Origin: Agromyces agglutinans
GTDB taxonomy: Bacteria; Actinomycetota; Actinomycetes; Actinomycetales; Microbacteriaceae
Direction: 5' to 3'
DNA length: 64,000 bases
Assembly (NCBI RefSeq): GCF_009647605.1
Contig: NZ_WJIF01000009.1
Location: 62,272 to 126,271, forward strand
This document shows, piece after piece, positions 52,287 to 60,305 of the stretch. The first letter of the stretch is position 1. Each line of letters begins with the position of its first letter. The notes below the pieces were generated by a model. The model did no database searches, had not been told where the DNA came from, and saw nothing but the letters and a program-made list of their open reading frames with translations. A program made the position numbers and the translations under genes.

Positions 52287-53495
52287 TCACGGAAGGGGAA
52301 GTGGGCGCGGGCGGGCAGCCGCGCGCGTCGCGCCGAGCACGACGAGCAGCGCCGCGACGACCAGCACGACGGCGTATCCCCACGGCAGCGCGGCCACACC
52401 GAGCGTGCCGAACACCACGGAGCCGACGAGCGCTCCGCCGCCGATGCCGACGTTGAAGGCGGTGGTGTACAGGGCGCTCGCGGCATCCCGGTAGGCGGCC
52501 GGTGCCGTGCGCAGGAGGCGCGTCTGCAGCAGCGGCGGAATCGCGCCGAACGCGAGGCCCCAGACGGCGAACGCGACGACCGAGACGACCGGGCTGATCG
52601 CGAGCCCGATCACCGTGAGCGCTCCTGCGGCGACGAGCAGGGCGGTGCGCATCGCGGCCGTGGCGTTGCGCGCGATCGGCGACCCCGCGGCGATGAGGCC
52701 CGCGGCGCCCGCGAGCCCCGAGACGAACAGCAGCGGCCCGACGGCCGACGCCGGCAGCCCGATCACGTCGGTCACGAGCGGCGCGACGTACGTCGTCACG
52801 GCGTACTGGCCCAGCATCGTCACCGCGGTGACCACGCACAGCAGCACCACGGTCGCGAAGCCCGGATCGCGCGGCCGGTAGCGGGCGATGGTGGGTTCGG
52901 CGCCCGGCTCGGCGCGCGGCAGCAGCAGGCGCACGGCGACGGCGCCCGCGAGCGTCAGCGCGGCGACGGCGCCGAACGCGACCCGCCAGCCGAAGGCCTG
53001 GCCGAGCACCGTGGTCGCGGGCACGCCGGCGATCATCGCGAGCGTGCCGCCGCCGAGCACGACCGCGATCGCCCGGCCGATGTGCCGCTCGGGAACCAGT
53101 CGCGACGCGGTGGCCGCGACGATCGCCCAGAACACGCCGTGCGCGAGCCCGCCGAAGACGCGCGCGGCGATGAGCATCCAGTACTCCATCGCGAGCGCCG
53201 ACAGCGCGGTCGAGACGCCGAGCACGACCAGCACGGTCACGATGAGGCCGCGTCGCGGGATGCGGCTGGTGGCCGCGACGAGCGTCGTCGACGTCAGCAC
53301 CACGGTGAACGCGAAGACCGAGACGGTCAGGCCGATCAGCGCCTCGGGCACGGCCAGGCCCTCGCCCATCTCGGGGAGCAGGCCCGTGGGCAGCAGTTCG
53401 ATGGTGATCGAGAGGAAGACGGCGGATGCCAGCGCGATGAGCGCGGCCCACGGCATCTCGGTGGCGCGCTCGCGCCGGGGCTCGGTGATCGACAT
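52287..53495 (-). CDS. MFS transporter, DHA1-type sugar/drug efflux
   Basis: A 402-residue major facilitator with twelve predicted helices, resembling the AraJ/YdhP efflux branch. Distinct segments are SITIELLPTGLLPEMGEGL, RVFGGLAHGVFWAIVAATA, PERHIGRAIAVVLGGGTLA and QAFGWRVAFGAVAALTLAG. The SITIELLPTGLLP stretch near the start marks this branch, which exports sugars and small antimicrobials. ATG 53495 has GGAGAGACATCCGC upstream and is preferred to an earlier ATG at 53540 preceding a Gly/Arg-rich tail. The substrate is unknown. It is divergent from purU with 142 bases between. Confidence 0.88.
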   Translation of the reverse strand: MSITEPRRERATEMPWAALIALASAVFLSITIELLPTGLLPEMGEGLAVPEALIGLTVSVFAFTVVLTSTTLVAATSRIPRRGLIVTVLVVLGVSTALSALAMEYWMLIAARVFGGLAHGVFWAIVAATASRLVPERHIGRAIAVVLGGGTLAMIAGVPATTVLGQAFGWRVAFGAVAALTLAGAVAVRLLLPRAEPGAEPTIARYRPRDPGFATVVLLCVVTAVTMLGQYAVTTYVAPLVTDVIGLPASAVGPLLFVSGLAGAAGLIAAGSPIARNATAAMRTALLVAAGALTVIGLAISPVVSVVAFAVWGLAFGAIPPLLQTRLLRTAPAAYRDAASALYTTAFNVGIGGGALVGSVVFGTLGVAALPWGYAVVLVVAALLVVLGATRAAARPRPLPLP

Positions 53496-53637
53496 GCGGA
53501 TGTCTCTCCGACGGCGTTCCCCGCCGGCGGGTGCGTTCACCGCGGTGGGTCGACTACGCGCTCGTGTGCGCGCCCAGGGCCGTGCGGGGACCGCCGACCG
53601 TTCCGAAGTCTACCCTCCCCGCTTGTACGCTGGCTGG

Positions 53638-54510
53638 ATGACCGATGCCCCGAACGACGGCCGTCTGCACCACTGGGTGTTCACCCTCAGTTGCGCCGAC
53701 GGTCCGGGCATCGTGCACGCCGTGAGCGGGGCGATCGTCGCGGCGCGCGGCAACATCACCGAGAGCCAGCAGTTCGCCTCGGCCGACACCGGGCGCTTCT
53801 TCATGCGCGTGCAGGTCGAGTCGCCGGCCGGTCGCGACGAGGTCGAGGCGGCGCTCGCACCCGTGGTCGAGCGCTGGGAGATGACCTGGCACCTCGACGA
53901 GGTGGCCCGCCCGCTGCGCACGCTCGTGCTCGCGTCGACGGCGGGGCACTGCGTCAACGACCTGCTGTTCCGCCAGCGCGCCGGCCAGCTCCCGATCGAG
54001 ATCCCGCTGGTGCTCTCGAACCACGGCACCCTCCGCGACCTCGTCGACTTCTACGGCGTGCCGTTCGAGTCGGCCGCCGTGACGGATGCCGCGTCGAAGG
54101 CCGCGTTCGAGCGGCGAGTGCTCGAAGCGGTCGACGAGCACGACATCGAGCTCGTGGTGCTGGCCCGATACATGCAGATCCTCTCGCCCGAACTGTGCGA
54201 CGCCCTCGCCGGCCGCTGCATCAACATCCACCACTCGTTCCTGCCGGGGTTCAAGGGCGCGAACCCCTACCGGCAGGCCCACGCGCGCGGCGTGAAGCTC
54301 ATCGGCGCGACCGCGCACTTCGTGACCAGCGACCTCGACGAGGGGCCGATCATCGAGCAGAACGTCGTACGGGTCGACCACTCGCGCGCCGTGGCCGAGC
54401 TCGTGGCGATCGGGCAGGACGAGGAGAGCCGCACCCTCAGCCAGGCCGTCAAGTGGTTCGCGGAGCGCCGGGTGCTGCTCGACGGCGCCCGTACGATCAT
54501 CTTCCGCTGA
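53638..54510 (+). CDS. purU: Formyltetrahydrofolate deformylase
   Basis: Hydrolyses 10-formyl-THF to formate and THF, balancing one-carbon pools. The 290-residue protein has an N-terminal ACT domain (about 8-90: HHWVFTLSCADGPGIVHAVS) and a formyltransferase-like domain with LVLSNHGTLRDLVDFYGVPF and the catalytic INIHHSFLPGFKGANPY (Asn-His pair) plus HFVTSDLDEGPIIEQ. ATG 53638 is just after a TACGCT hexamer, so the mRNA could be leaderless or have a very short leader; there is no Shine-Dalgarno. It complements folD/glyA functionally, but they are not linked. Length and motifs match PurU. Confidence 0.95.
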   Translation: MTDAPNDGRLHHWVFTLSCADGPGIVHAVSGAIVAARGNITESQQFASADTGRFFMRVQVESPAGRDEVEAALAPVVERWEMTWHLDEVARPLRTLVLASTAGHCVNDLLFRQRAGQLPIEIPLVLSNHGTLRDLVDFYGVPFESAAVTDAASKAAFERRVLEAVDEHDIELVVLARYMQILSPELCDALAGRCINIHHSFLPGFKGANPYRQAHARGVKLIGATAHFVTSDLDEGPIIEQNVVRVDHSRAVAELVAIGQDEESRTLSQAVKWFAERRVLLDGARTIIFR

Positions 54511-54547
54511 ACGGGGCGCTCGGGCCCCGCGGGTAGGCTTGACGGTC

Positions 54548-54913
54548 GTGAACGACCGCGCCCCAGAGCCCCTGCAGAAGATCGGCCCGAACGACGTCCT
54601 GCGCTTCCTGCTGGAGATCTTCGCGATCGTGACCCTGGCGATCTTCGGCTTCCTGGCGTTCCCGCTGCCGTGGCCCGGCGTCGCCATCGGCATCGGCGCG
54701 CCGCTGCTCGCGATCGTGCTGTGGGGGCTGTTCCGGTCGCCGAAGGCGGTGTTCGCCGTCGACCCGTTCGTGAAGGCGATCGTCGAGATCGCCGTGTTCT
54801 CGTCGGCGGCGATCTCCTGGTGGATCCTCGGCCAGCCCGTCGTCGCGGTGGTCTTCGCCGTCATCGCCGCGGTGAGCGGCATCATCAACGGCCGCAAGGA
54901 GCTCGCGGGCTGA
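54548..54913 (+). CDS. DUF2568 (YrdB-like) small membrane protein
   Basis: A 121-residue membrane protein with four hydrophobic segments: FLLEIFAIVTLAIFGFLAF, VAIGIGAPLLAIVLWGLF, IVEIAVFSSAAISWWILG and VVAVVFAVIAAVSGIINGR. The phrases RFLLEIFAIVTLAIFG and the WGLFRSPKAVFAVDP loop are typical of the DUF2568/YrdB family. The function of that family is unknown. GTG 54548 (NDRAPEPLQK) is taken as the start; TTG 54539 would add three residues. It follows purU by 37 bases and may be co-transcribed. A 20-bp tandem repeat lies directly downstream. Confidence 0.82.
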   Translation: MNDRAPEPLQKIGPNDVLRFLLEIFAIVTLAIFGFLAFPLPWPGVAIGIGAPLLAIVLWGLFRSPKAVFAVDPFVKAIVEIAVFSSAAISWWILGQPVVAVVFAVIAAVSGIINGRKELAG

Positions 54914-54920
54914 GTCCTGG

Positions 54921-55020
54921 GCTCGGCCCGGCCCGGCGCAGCTCGGCTCGGCGCCGTGCGGCTCGGCCCGGCGCCGTGCGGCTCGGCCCGGCACCGTGCG
55001 GCTCGGCCCGGCGCCGTGCG
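54921..55020 (+). repeat. Five tandem copies of a 20-bp unit
   Basis: The unit GCTCGGCCCGGCGCCGTGCG begins at 54921, 54941, 54961, 54981 and 55001. The 54961 and 55001 copies are identical, 54981 and 54941 differ by one base each, and the first is degenerate. It lies outside genes, between DUF2568 and a 12-bp stem hairpin. It looks like a replication-slippage minisatellite; copy number may vary among strains. Confidence 0.9.
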
Positions 55021-55043
55021 GCCCGAATGAAGGAGATCCCAGC

Positions 55044-55071
55044 CGACACGCCGGCGCATGCCGGCGTGTCG
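55044..55071. terminator. Hairpin between DUF2568 and the TetR-linked membrane gene
   Basis: A perfect 12-bp stem, 55044-55055 (CGACACGCCGGC) with 55060-55071, loop GCAT. It lies between convergent genes, 130 bases after the DUF2568 stop and 55 bases from the end of the membrane-protein gene, so it could end both. Confidence 0.75.
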
Positions 55072-55125
55072 CCCGGGACCTCCTACGTTCTGCGCGAGGC
55101 ACCCCGCCCGACTGCCCGAGGCGCC

Positions 55126-56232
55126 TCAGACCGCTTCGGCGGCCTCGGCGTCGGGCTCCGCACCGCCCGCGGTGCGGAAGTGGCCGAGGACCGAGAGCAG
55201 CGCACCGCCCACCGCCCAGGCCGCGAGCACCAGCCACGGGAACGTCGTGTCGGCCGCCGGGAAGTACGACAGCTCGCGCACGAGCGTCGCCGCGGCACCC
55301 GGCGGGAACCACTGGCCGACGGCGCCCCATGGCTCCGGCAGGAACTCCATGGGCATCGCGGCGCCCGAGATCGGGTTCGCGAACAGCAGCATCACGACGG
55401 GTCCGAGGGCGATGCCCGCGCGCCCGATGAGCGCGACGAACCCCGTGATCGGGGCGGCGATCGCGGCGAGCGCGAGGGCGATCGCGCCCGCGTTCAGCCA
55501 GAAGTCGCCCTGCAGCCCGCCGAACCAGGGCCCGAGGATCGCGGCGAGGGCGAGCCCGCCGACGGCCGAGTAGATCGCGACCGCGGCGAGGCGGCGCATC
55601 GCGCCGATCACCGCGATCGAGATCGCGATGCCGCCGAGCATGCCGCCGAGCACGAGCGGGAAGAGCGCGGCCGAGAGGCCCGCGCCGCGCGGGTCGGTGT
55701 CGGCGAGCGGCACGACGTCGGTGACGACGACGTCGATGTGCGGCGGCGCGACCGGTGAACCGGCGGCCGAGGCGGCGGCCGCGGCCTGGGCGTTGACGCC
55801 CTCCTCGAGCTGTGCGGCGACGCCGCCGAGGAGCTGGCTGACGGGCAGGCTCGCCGCCGAGGAGGTGAGCACCTCGGGCTCGGGGCCGAGCACGATCGCG
55901 CCGTAGACCTCGCGGGCCTCGATCGCGTCGACGGCGGCGGCGCGGTCGTCGACCTCGGTGAAGGCGACCGCACCGGGCTGGGCCTCGTCGACGGCCTGCT
56001 CGGCTCCGGCGACGGCCTCGGCGGGGCCGGCGATCGCGACCGGCAGGTCGTGGGGTTCGGCGGTCACCGACGGCCAGGCGAACGCCAGCACGATGACCGA
56101 GACGACGGCCGCGAGGGCGAGGCCGAGCGCGACGACGCGCGCGATGGGCGTGTGCGGTGCCGGCGCTGGGGCAGGCGCGGGACCCGCGGACTCCGGCGCC
56201 GGTGCGGGGCCGGCCTTGGTGCGGCTGGACAT
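55126..56232 (-). CDS. ABC-2/YhgE-like membrane protein
   Basis: A 368-residue protein with a Pro/Ala-rich cytoplasmic N-terminus, one helix (VVALGLALAAVVSVIVLAFA), an extracellular domain of about 130 residues (LPVAIAGPAEAVAGAEQAVD through HIDVVVTDVVPLADTDPRGA), and then five or six helices, ending TFPWLVLAAWAVGGALLSVL. This resembles ABC-2-type permease/YhgE membrane proteins of the antibiotic-export and heme-export kind, but no ATPase is adjacent. ATG 56232 starts MSSRTKAGP. It is divergent from a TetR regulator, with a palindrome between them, so it is probably the repressor's target. Function: possibly export; unproven. Confidence 0.78.
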   Translation of the reverse strand: MSSRTKAGPAPAPESAGPAPAPAPAPHTPIARVVALGLALAAVVSVIVLAFAWPSVTAEPHDLPVAIAGPAEAVAGAEQAVDEAQPGAVAFTEVDDRAAAVDAIEAREVYGAIVLGPEPEVLTSSAASLPVSQLLGGVAAQLEEGVNAQAAAAASAAGSPVAPPHIDVVVTDVVPLADTDPRGAGLSAALFPLVLGGMLGGIAISIAVIGAMRRLAAVAIYSAVGGLALAAILGPWFGGLQGDFWLNAGAIALALAAIAAPITGFVALIGRAGIALGPVVMLLFANPISGAAMPMEFLPEPWGAVGQWFPPGAAATLVRELSYFPAADTTFPWLVLAAWAVGGALLSVLGHFRTAGGAEPDAEAAEAV

Positions 56233-56254
56233 GGGAGTCTCGCTTCCTATTCAA

Positions 56255-56268
56255 AACGAATGTTCGTT
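56255..56268. promoter_or_regulatory. TetR-type operator candidate
   Basis: The inverted repeat AACGAA-TG-TTCGTT lies in the 88-base divergent region, in an unusually AT-rich stretch. It begins 23 bases before the membrane-protein start and ends 52 bases before the TetR start. It fits repression of both genes by the adjacent TetR protein; binding is inferred. Confidence 0.65.
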
Positions 56269-56320
56269 CTTTATAATCGTCCTGCCGCATAGGATTGTCA
56301 ACGCCGAGAGGAGTCCGCCC

Positions 56321-56911
56321 GTGCCGAAGGTGTCCGAGGCCCACCGCAGCGCGCGCCGCGCCGAGATCGTCGACGCCGCCGCCCGAGCCTTCGCCCGAAC
56401 GGGCTATCGCGGCACCTCGATGGCGTCGATCATCGAGGAGTCCGGGCTTTCGGCCGGCGCCATCTACGGCCACTTCGCCGGCAAGCAGGAGCTGTTCGTC
56501 GCGGTCGCCTCACGCGTGCTCGCCGCGCGCACGAGCGAACTCGACCAACGAGCCGCCGGGCGCCCGCCGCTCTCCCCCGGCGAGCTCATCGCGACCCTGC
56601 TCGACGGCGTCCGCCGGGAGCCGTTCAGCCACGTCATCGTGCTGCTCTGGGCCGAGGCCTTGGTCGACCCCGAGATCCATCGCCTCGTCAACGGGGTGTT
56701 CGCGCGCCTGCGTTCCACGATCACCGAGCGCCTCGAGGAATGGGCGGCGTACGCGCCCGGCCGGGTCGACGGCGACCCGCACGAGTGGGCGGCGCGGGCC
56801 GCGCCGGTCGTGCTGGGCCTCGCCCCGGGCTTCCTCGTGCAGCGCACGGTCGCCGACGACTTCGACGAGGACGCCTACCTCCGCGAGGTCGTCGGGCTCC
56901 TCCCCCGCTGA
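56321..56911 (+). CDS. TetR-family repressor
   Basis: A 196-residue regulator with the N-terminal TetR helix-turn-helix (about residues 10-57: RAEIVDAAARAFARTGYRGT, SMASIIEESGLSAGAIYGHF) and a helical ligand-binding domain of about 140 residues containing SHVIVLLWAEALVDPEIHRL. GTG 56321 is chosen because GAGAGGAG lies nine bases upstream. It is divergent from the ABC-2-like membrane gene across an AACGAA/TTCGTT palindrome and probably represses it. The ligand is unknown; a toxic small molecule is the usual type. The two genes make a self-contained detoxification-style pair. Confidence 0.9.
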   Translation: MPKVSEAHRSARRAEIVDAAARAFARTGYRGTSMASIIEESGLSAGAIYGHFAGKQELFVAVASRVLAARTSELDQRAAGRPPLSPGELIATLLDGVRREPFSHVIVLLWAEALVDPEIHRLVNGVFARLRSTITERLEEWAAYAPGRVDGDPHEWAARAAPVVLGLAPGFLVQRTVADDFDEDAYLREVVGLLPR

Positions 56912-57007
56912 CGCGTCGCCGCCGGCACGACCCCGTTCATGCGACGAGCGGATGCCCCATCCGGGACATCCGCTCGGTTCACGCCGTGCCGGCGCGCGGT
57001 GGCTGCG

Positions 57008-57793
57008 TCAGATGCGCTGCCAGGCGGGCTTGTTCGCCCAGGCGTGACGGTAGTAGTCGACGTTCTCGAGCCGGGATGCCGCCGCCTCGTCGACCACCAC
57101 GGTCGCGTGCGGGTGCAGCTGGATCGCCGAGCCCGGCTGGCTCGCCGAGACCGGCCCCTCGACGGCGGCGGCCACGGCCGGGGCCTTGGCCTCGCCGAAG
57201 GCGAGGAGCACGAGGTGCCGGGCGCGCAGGATCGTGCCGATGCCCTGCGTGATGCAGTGCATGGGCACGTCGTCGGGCGAGTCGAAGAACCGGGCGTTGT
57301 CGGCGCGGGTCGGTGCCGTGAGCGTCTTCACGCGCGTGAGCGAGGCGAGCGACGAGCCCGGCTCGTTGAACCCGATGTGGCCCGTGCGCCCGATGCCGAG
57401 GATCTGCAGGTCGACGCCGCCGGCCGCGGTGATCGCGGCCTCGTAGTCGCGGCCCGCGTGCTCGATGCCGGTCGGGTCGCCGTTGGGCACCCGCACGAGC
57501 TCGGGCGTGAGGCCGAGCGGCTCGACCACCTCGCGCGTGATGACCGCGCGGTAGCTTTCGGGGTGCCCGGCCGGCAGACCGACGTACTCGTCGAGCGCGA
57601 AGCCGCGGACGCCGCGCACGTCGATACGCCGCTCGCCGATGCGCTCGGCCAGCGCGCGGTACGTCGCGAGCGGGGTCGATCCGGTCGCGAGCCCGAGCAC
57701 GGCGTCGGGCTTGCCCGTGATGAGGGCGACGATGGCGTCGGCGATCAGCCCGCCCGCCTCCTGCTCGTCGCGGACGATCACGATCTCTGCCAT
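57008..57793 (-). CDS. nagB: Glucosamine-6-phosphate deaminase
   Basis: Converts glucosamine 6-phosphate to fructose 6-phosphate and ammonia. The 261-residue protein has LGLATGSTPLATYRALAE (phosphate loop), GFALDEYVGLPAGHPESY (catalytic Asp in LDEY), ILGIGRTGHIGFNEPG (catalytic His in TGHIGFNEPG) and the C-terminal ASRLENVDYYRHAWANKP. ATG 57793 lies inside the 3' end of the ROK gene (16-base overlap), so expression is coupled. It is last in the importer-GH3-ROK-nagB operon. No NagA is in this cluster. The motif set distinguishes it from the 6-phosphogluconolactonase relatives. Confidence 0.96.
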   Translation of the reverse strand: MAEIVIVRDEQEAGGLIADAIVALITGKPDAVLGLATGSTPLATYRALAERIGERRIDVRGVRGFALDEYVGLPAGHPESYRAVITREVVEPLGLTPELVRVPNGDPTGIEHAGRDYEAAITAAGGVDLQILGIGRTGHIGFNEPGSSLASLTRVKTLTAPTRADNARFFDSPDDVPMHCITQGIGTILRARHLVLLAFGEAKAPAVAAAVEGPVSASQPGSAIQLHPHATVVVDEAAASRLENVDYYRHAWANKPAWQRI

Positions 57794-58704
57794 AGGTCCT
57801 CTCCTACCAGGGCGGCTCCCACGGCCGCGGCCGGGAATCCGTCGGGGACGACCTGCAGGCGACGCGACAGGCCGAGCGATGCGAGGAACGCCGAGTCGGC
57901 GGACCACTCATCGAGGATACGGCGTGCGCCGTCGACCAGGTCGGCGCCGAGCGCGGCGAGCCCGCCGCCGATCACGACGTCGTCGACATCGGTCGTGAGC
58001 ACGAGCAGCCGCACCGCGGCGGCGACGCCGGTCAGGAACCGCTCGCGCACCGCGACCGCGCGCTCGTCGCCGGCCGCTGCGCGGTCGAAGACCTCGCGAG
58101 CGGGCAGTGGATGCTCCGTCGGCCAGAGCCGCGCGAGCGCCGACCCAGAGGCGCTGGTCTCGAGGCATCCGCGCTGGCCGCAGCCGCAGCGCTCGCCCGA
58201 GGGGTCGACGGGGATGTGCCCGATCTCGCCGGCGACGCCGTGGCCGCCGCGCAGGAGCCGACCGTCGAGCACGATGCCCGCGGCGAGCCCCGTGCCGAGG
58301 TTCAGGTACGCCATCGAGTGCGCCCGGATGCCGTCGGCGACGCCGAGGAGGTGATGGGCCCCGAGGGCTGCGGCCTTCACGTCGTTCTCGACGCGCACGT
58401 CGACGCCGAGCCGGTCGGCGAGGCGCGGGCCCAGGTCGAGGCCCTCGAGTCCGAGGTTGACCGCGTGCGCCACGCGGCCGGTGCGCCCGTCGACGGCGCC
58501 GGGGATGCCGATGCCGATGGAACGGAAGGCGGCGGCGTCGACCCCGGCCAGTTCGCTCATGCGCGCGACGGTGCGCAGCGCGGTGGCCACGACCTCGTCG
58601 GCGCCGAACCCGGTCGGCATGCGCACCTGGTCGCTGAGCTCGCCGTCCTCGCCGATCGCGACGGCGGCGGTCTTGGTGCCGCCGATGTCGATGCCGAGCC
58701 TCAC
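57778..58704 (-). CDS. ROK-family N-acetylglucosamine kinase-like protein
   Basis: A 308-residue ROK sugar kinase with ATP loop LGIDIGGTKTAAVAIGED, GAVDGRTGRVAHAVNLGLEG, the ROK/zinc signature GEIGHIPVDPSGERCGCGQR then GCLETSAS, and the C-terminal VVIGGGLAALG. No helix-turn-helix is present, so it is an enzyme and not a repressor. The adjacent GH3 hexosaminidase and NagB make N-acetylglucosamine the likely substrate. GTG 58704 overlaps the GH3 stop by GTGA, and its end overlaps nagB by 16 bases. It is a paralogue of the kinase at 47167, from which it differs substantially, so the two may have different sugars. Confidence 0.9.
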   Translation of the reverse strand: MRLGIDIGGTKTAAVAIGEDGELSDQVRMPTGFGADEVVATALRTVARMSELAGVDAAAFRSIGIGIPGAVDGRTGRVAHAVNLGLEGLDLGPRLADRLGVDVRVENDVKAAALGAHHLLGVADGIRAHSMAYLNLGTGLAAGIVLDGRLLRGGHGVAGEIGHIPVDPSGERCGCGQRGCLETSASGSALARLWPTEHPLPAREVFDRAAAGDERAVAVRERFLTGVAAAVRLLVLTTDVDDVVIGGGLAALGADLVDGARRILDEWSADSAFLASLGLSRRLQVVPDGFPAAAVGAALVGEDLWQRS

Positions 58705-60305
58705 CGCACCACCGCCGGATCGCGCGCGAGCGCGGCGGCGACGACCTCGATGACGGCTTCCCCGACGAGTCGCGAGGCGCCGAACGTGGCGATGTCGGCG
58801 AGCTGCCGGTCGTCGGCCGGCCAGCCCAGGTCGATCGAGACGACATCGCCGCGTACGGCGCGCAGCGCCAGCACCGCATCGCGCGCGAAGCCGTGGCGGT
58901 GCAGGTCCTTGCCGATCACGAGGACCGGTCCGGGCAGGTCGGCGGGCGACTCGATCGCTTCGCCCTCGGCGAGCGGCACGAGCCGCGCGCGCGAGAGCCA
59001 CGAGGGCTCGGCCGCTTCGGCCTCGGCGGCGAACGGACCCCACGGGGCGACGCCGATGGCGATGTTCGCGACCGTGTCGATGCGCACGACCGTGCCGACG
59101 CGGTCGGCTCCGGCCAGGGGCGCCAGGGCGCCGTCCTGCACGTCGAAGGCGCCGATGACCTCCTCGAGCGATACGGAGGGCCGCACGCCCGGCGCCGCAG
59201 CGCCGGGGAGCGAGGCATCAACCGTCGAGGCATCCGCCGACGACCCATCCGTCGACGAGGCATCCGCCGACGAGGCATCCGCCGTCGACGCCTCCACCGT
59301 CGAGCCGTCGGCGAGCGCTCGCACGCGGGCCGCCGCCTCGGCGACGCGCTCGGCCGGCAGCCGGCCGGCGTCGATCGCCTCCGTCACGGCGTCGACGATG
59401 GACTCGACCGTCTCGGGCGCCACGTCGGAGCCGATGCAGAGCAGGTCGCACCCGGCGACGAGGGCGAGCACGGCAGCCTCGGGGATGCCGCGCTCGCCGC
59501 TCGCCCCGTGCATGTCGAGGGCGTCGGTGACGATGACGCCCTCGAACCCCAACTCCCCGCGGAGCAGGCCGTGCAGGATGCGCGGGGAGAAGGTGGCCGG
59601 AAGCTCCGCATCGATCTGCGAGAGCACGATGTGACTGGTCATGACGGTCGCGGTGCCCGCGGCGACCGCCGCGCGGAACGGCACCAGCTCACGCTCGCGC
59701 AGCACCTCGAGCGGCACGTCCACGACGGGCAGGTCGAGGTGCGAGTCCACCGAGGTGTCGCCGTGACCCGGGAAGTGCTTGGCGCTCGCGGCCACGCCGG
59801 TCGACTGCACGCCGCGCACCCACGCGGCCGTGTGCCGGGCCGCGAGCAGCGGATCGGCGCCGAAGCTGCGCACGCCGATGACCGGATTGCGCGGATCGGA
59901 GTTGACGTCGGCGTCGGGCGCGAAGGTCAGCGTCACGCCCGCGGCCCGCAGCGCCTCGCCGACCTCGCGCGCGACCCGCTCGGTCGCCGCGACGTCGTCG
60001 AGCCGCCCGAGCACCGCGTTGCCCGGGAACGGCGCGCCGCGGTCGTAGTAGAGGCGCGTGACGTCGCCGCCCTCCTCGTCGATCGCGACGACCGACGAGG
60101 GGCCCGCGGACCGCAGCGTCGCCGTGAGCTGCGCGAGCTGCGTCGGCGACACCACGTTCGAGCCGAACAGGCATACGCCGCCGAGGCCCTCGGCGAGCAG
60201 GTCGAGCACCCAGTTCGGTGCGTCCGGGCCGTCGAAGGCCGGGAGCAACGTCGTGAGGATGTCCCGCCGCAGGGATCCCGCGGCGGTGAGGTGGCGCTCG
60301 GTCAT
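58701..60305 (-). CDS. Glycoside hydrolase family 3 beta-N-acetylhexosaminidase (NagZ-like)
   Basis: A 534-residue hydrolase removing terminal GlcNAc. The N-terminal barrel has VVAIDEEGGDVTRLYY, the NagZ signature KHFPGHGDTSVDSHLDLP (catalytic His in DSH) and the nucleophile Asp in VIVTDALDMHG. A C-terminal Rossmann-like domain follows. Between them is a 33-residue repeat of S/T/A/D (VEASTADASSADASSTDG) forming a flexible linker. No signal peptide is seen, so it should act inside the cell on imported GlcNAc disaccharides or muropeptide fragments. ATG 60305 overlaps the permease stop. It is part of the GlcNAc operon with an ABC importer, ROK kinase and NagB. Confidence 0.92.
   Translation of the reverse strand: MTERHLTAAGSLRRDILTTLLPAFDGPDAPNWVLDLLAEGLGGVCLFGSNVVSPTQLAQLTATLRSAGPSSVVAIDEEGGDVTRLYYDRGAPFPGNAVLGRLDDVAATERVAREVGEALRAAGVTLTFAPDADVNSDPRNPVIGVRSFGADPLLAARHTAAWVRGVQSTGVAASAKHFPGHGDTSVDSHLDLPVVDVPLEVLRERELVPFRAAVAAGTATVMTSHIVLSQIDAELPATFSPRILHGLLRGELGFEGVIVTDALDMHGASGERGIPEAAVLALVAGCDLLCIGSDVAPETVESIVDAVTEAIDAGRLPAERVAEAAARVRALADGSTVEASTADASSADASSTDGSSADASTVDASLPGAAAPGVRPSVSLEEVIGAFDVQDGALAPLAGADRVGTVVRIDTVANIAIGVAPWGPFAAEAEAAEPSWLSRARLVPLAEGEAIESPADLPGPVLVIGKDLHRHGFARDAVLALRAVRGDVVSIDLGWPADDRQLADIATFGASRLVGEAVIEVVAAALARDPAVVR

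Noticed and set aside
51887..52486. A 199-codon minus-strand frame in the gap after nagA
   Set aside because: Ser/Arg/Pro-rich and partly antisense to the MFS gene; no start signal or motif.
53535..53541. Single GTTCACC heptamers elsewhere (for example 53535, 44645 and inside glnR)
   Set aside because: No second heptamer at 11-base spacing, so they are not called PHO boxes.
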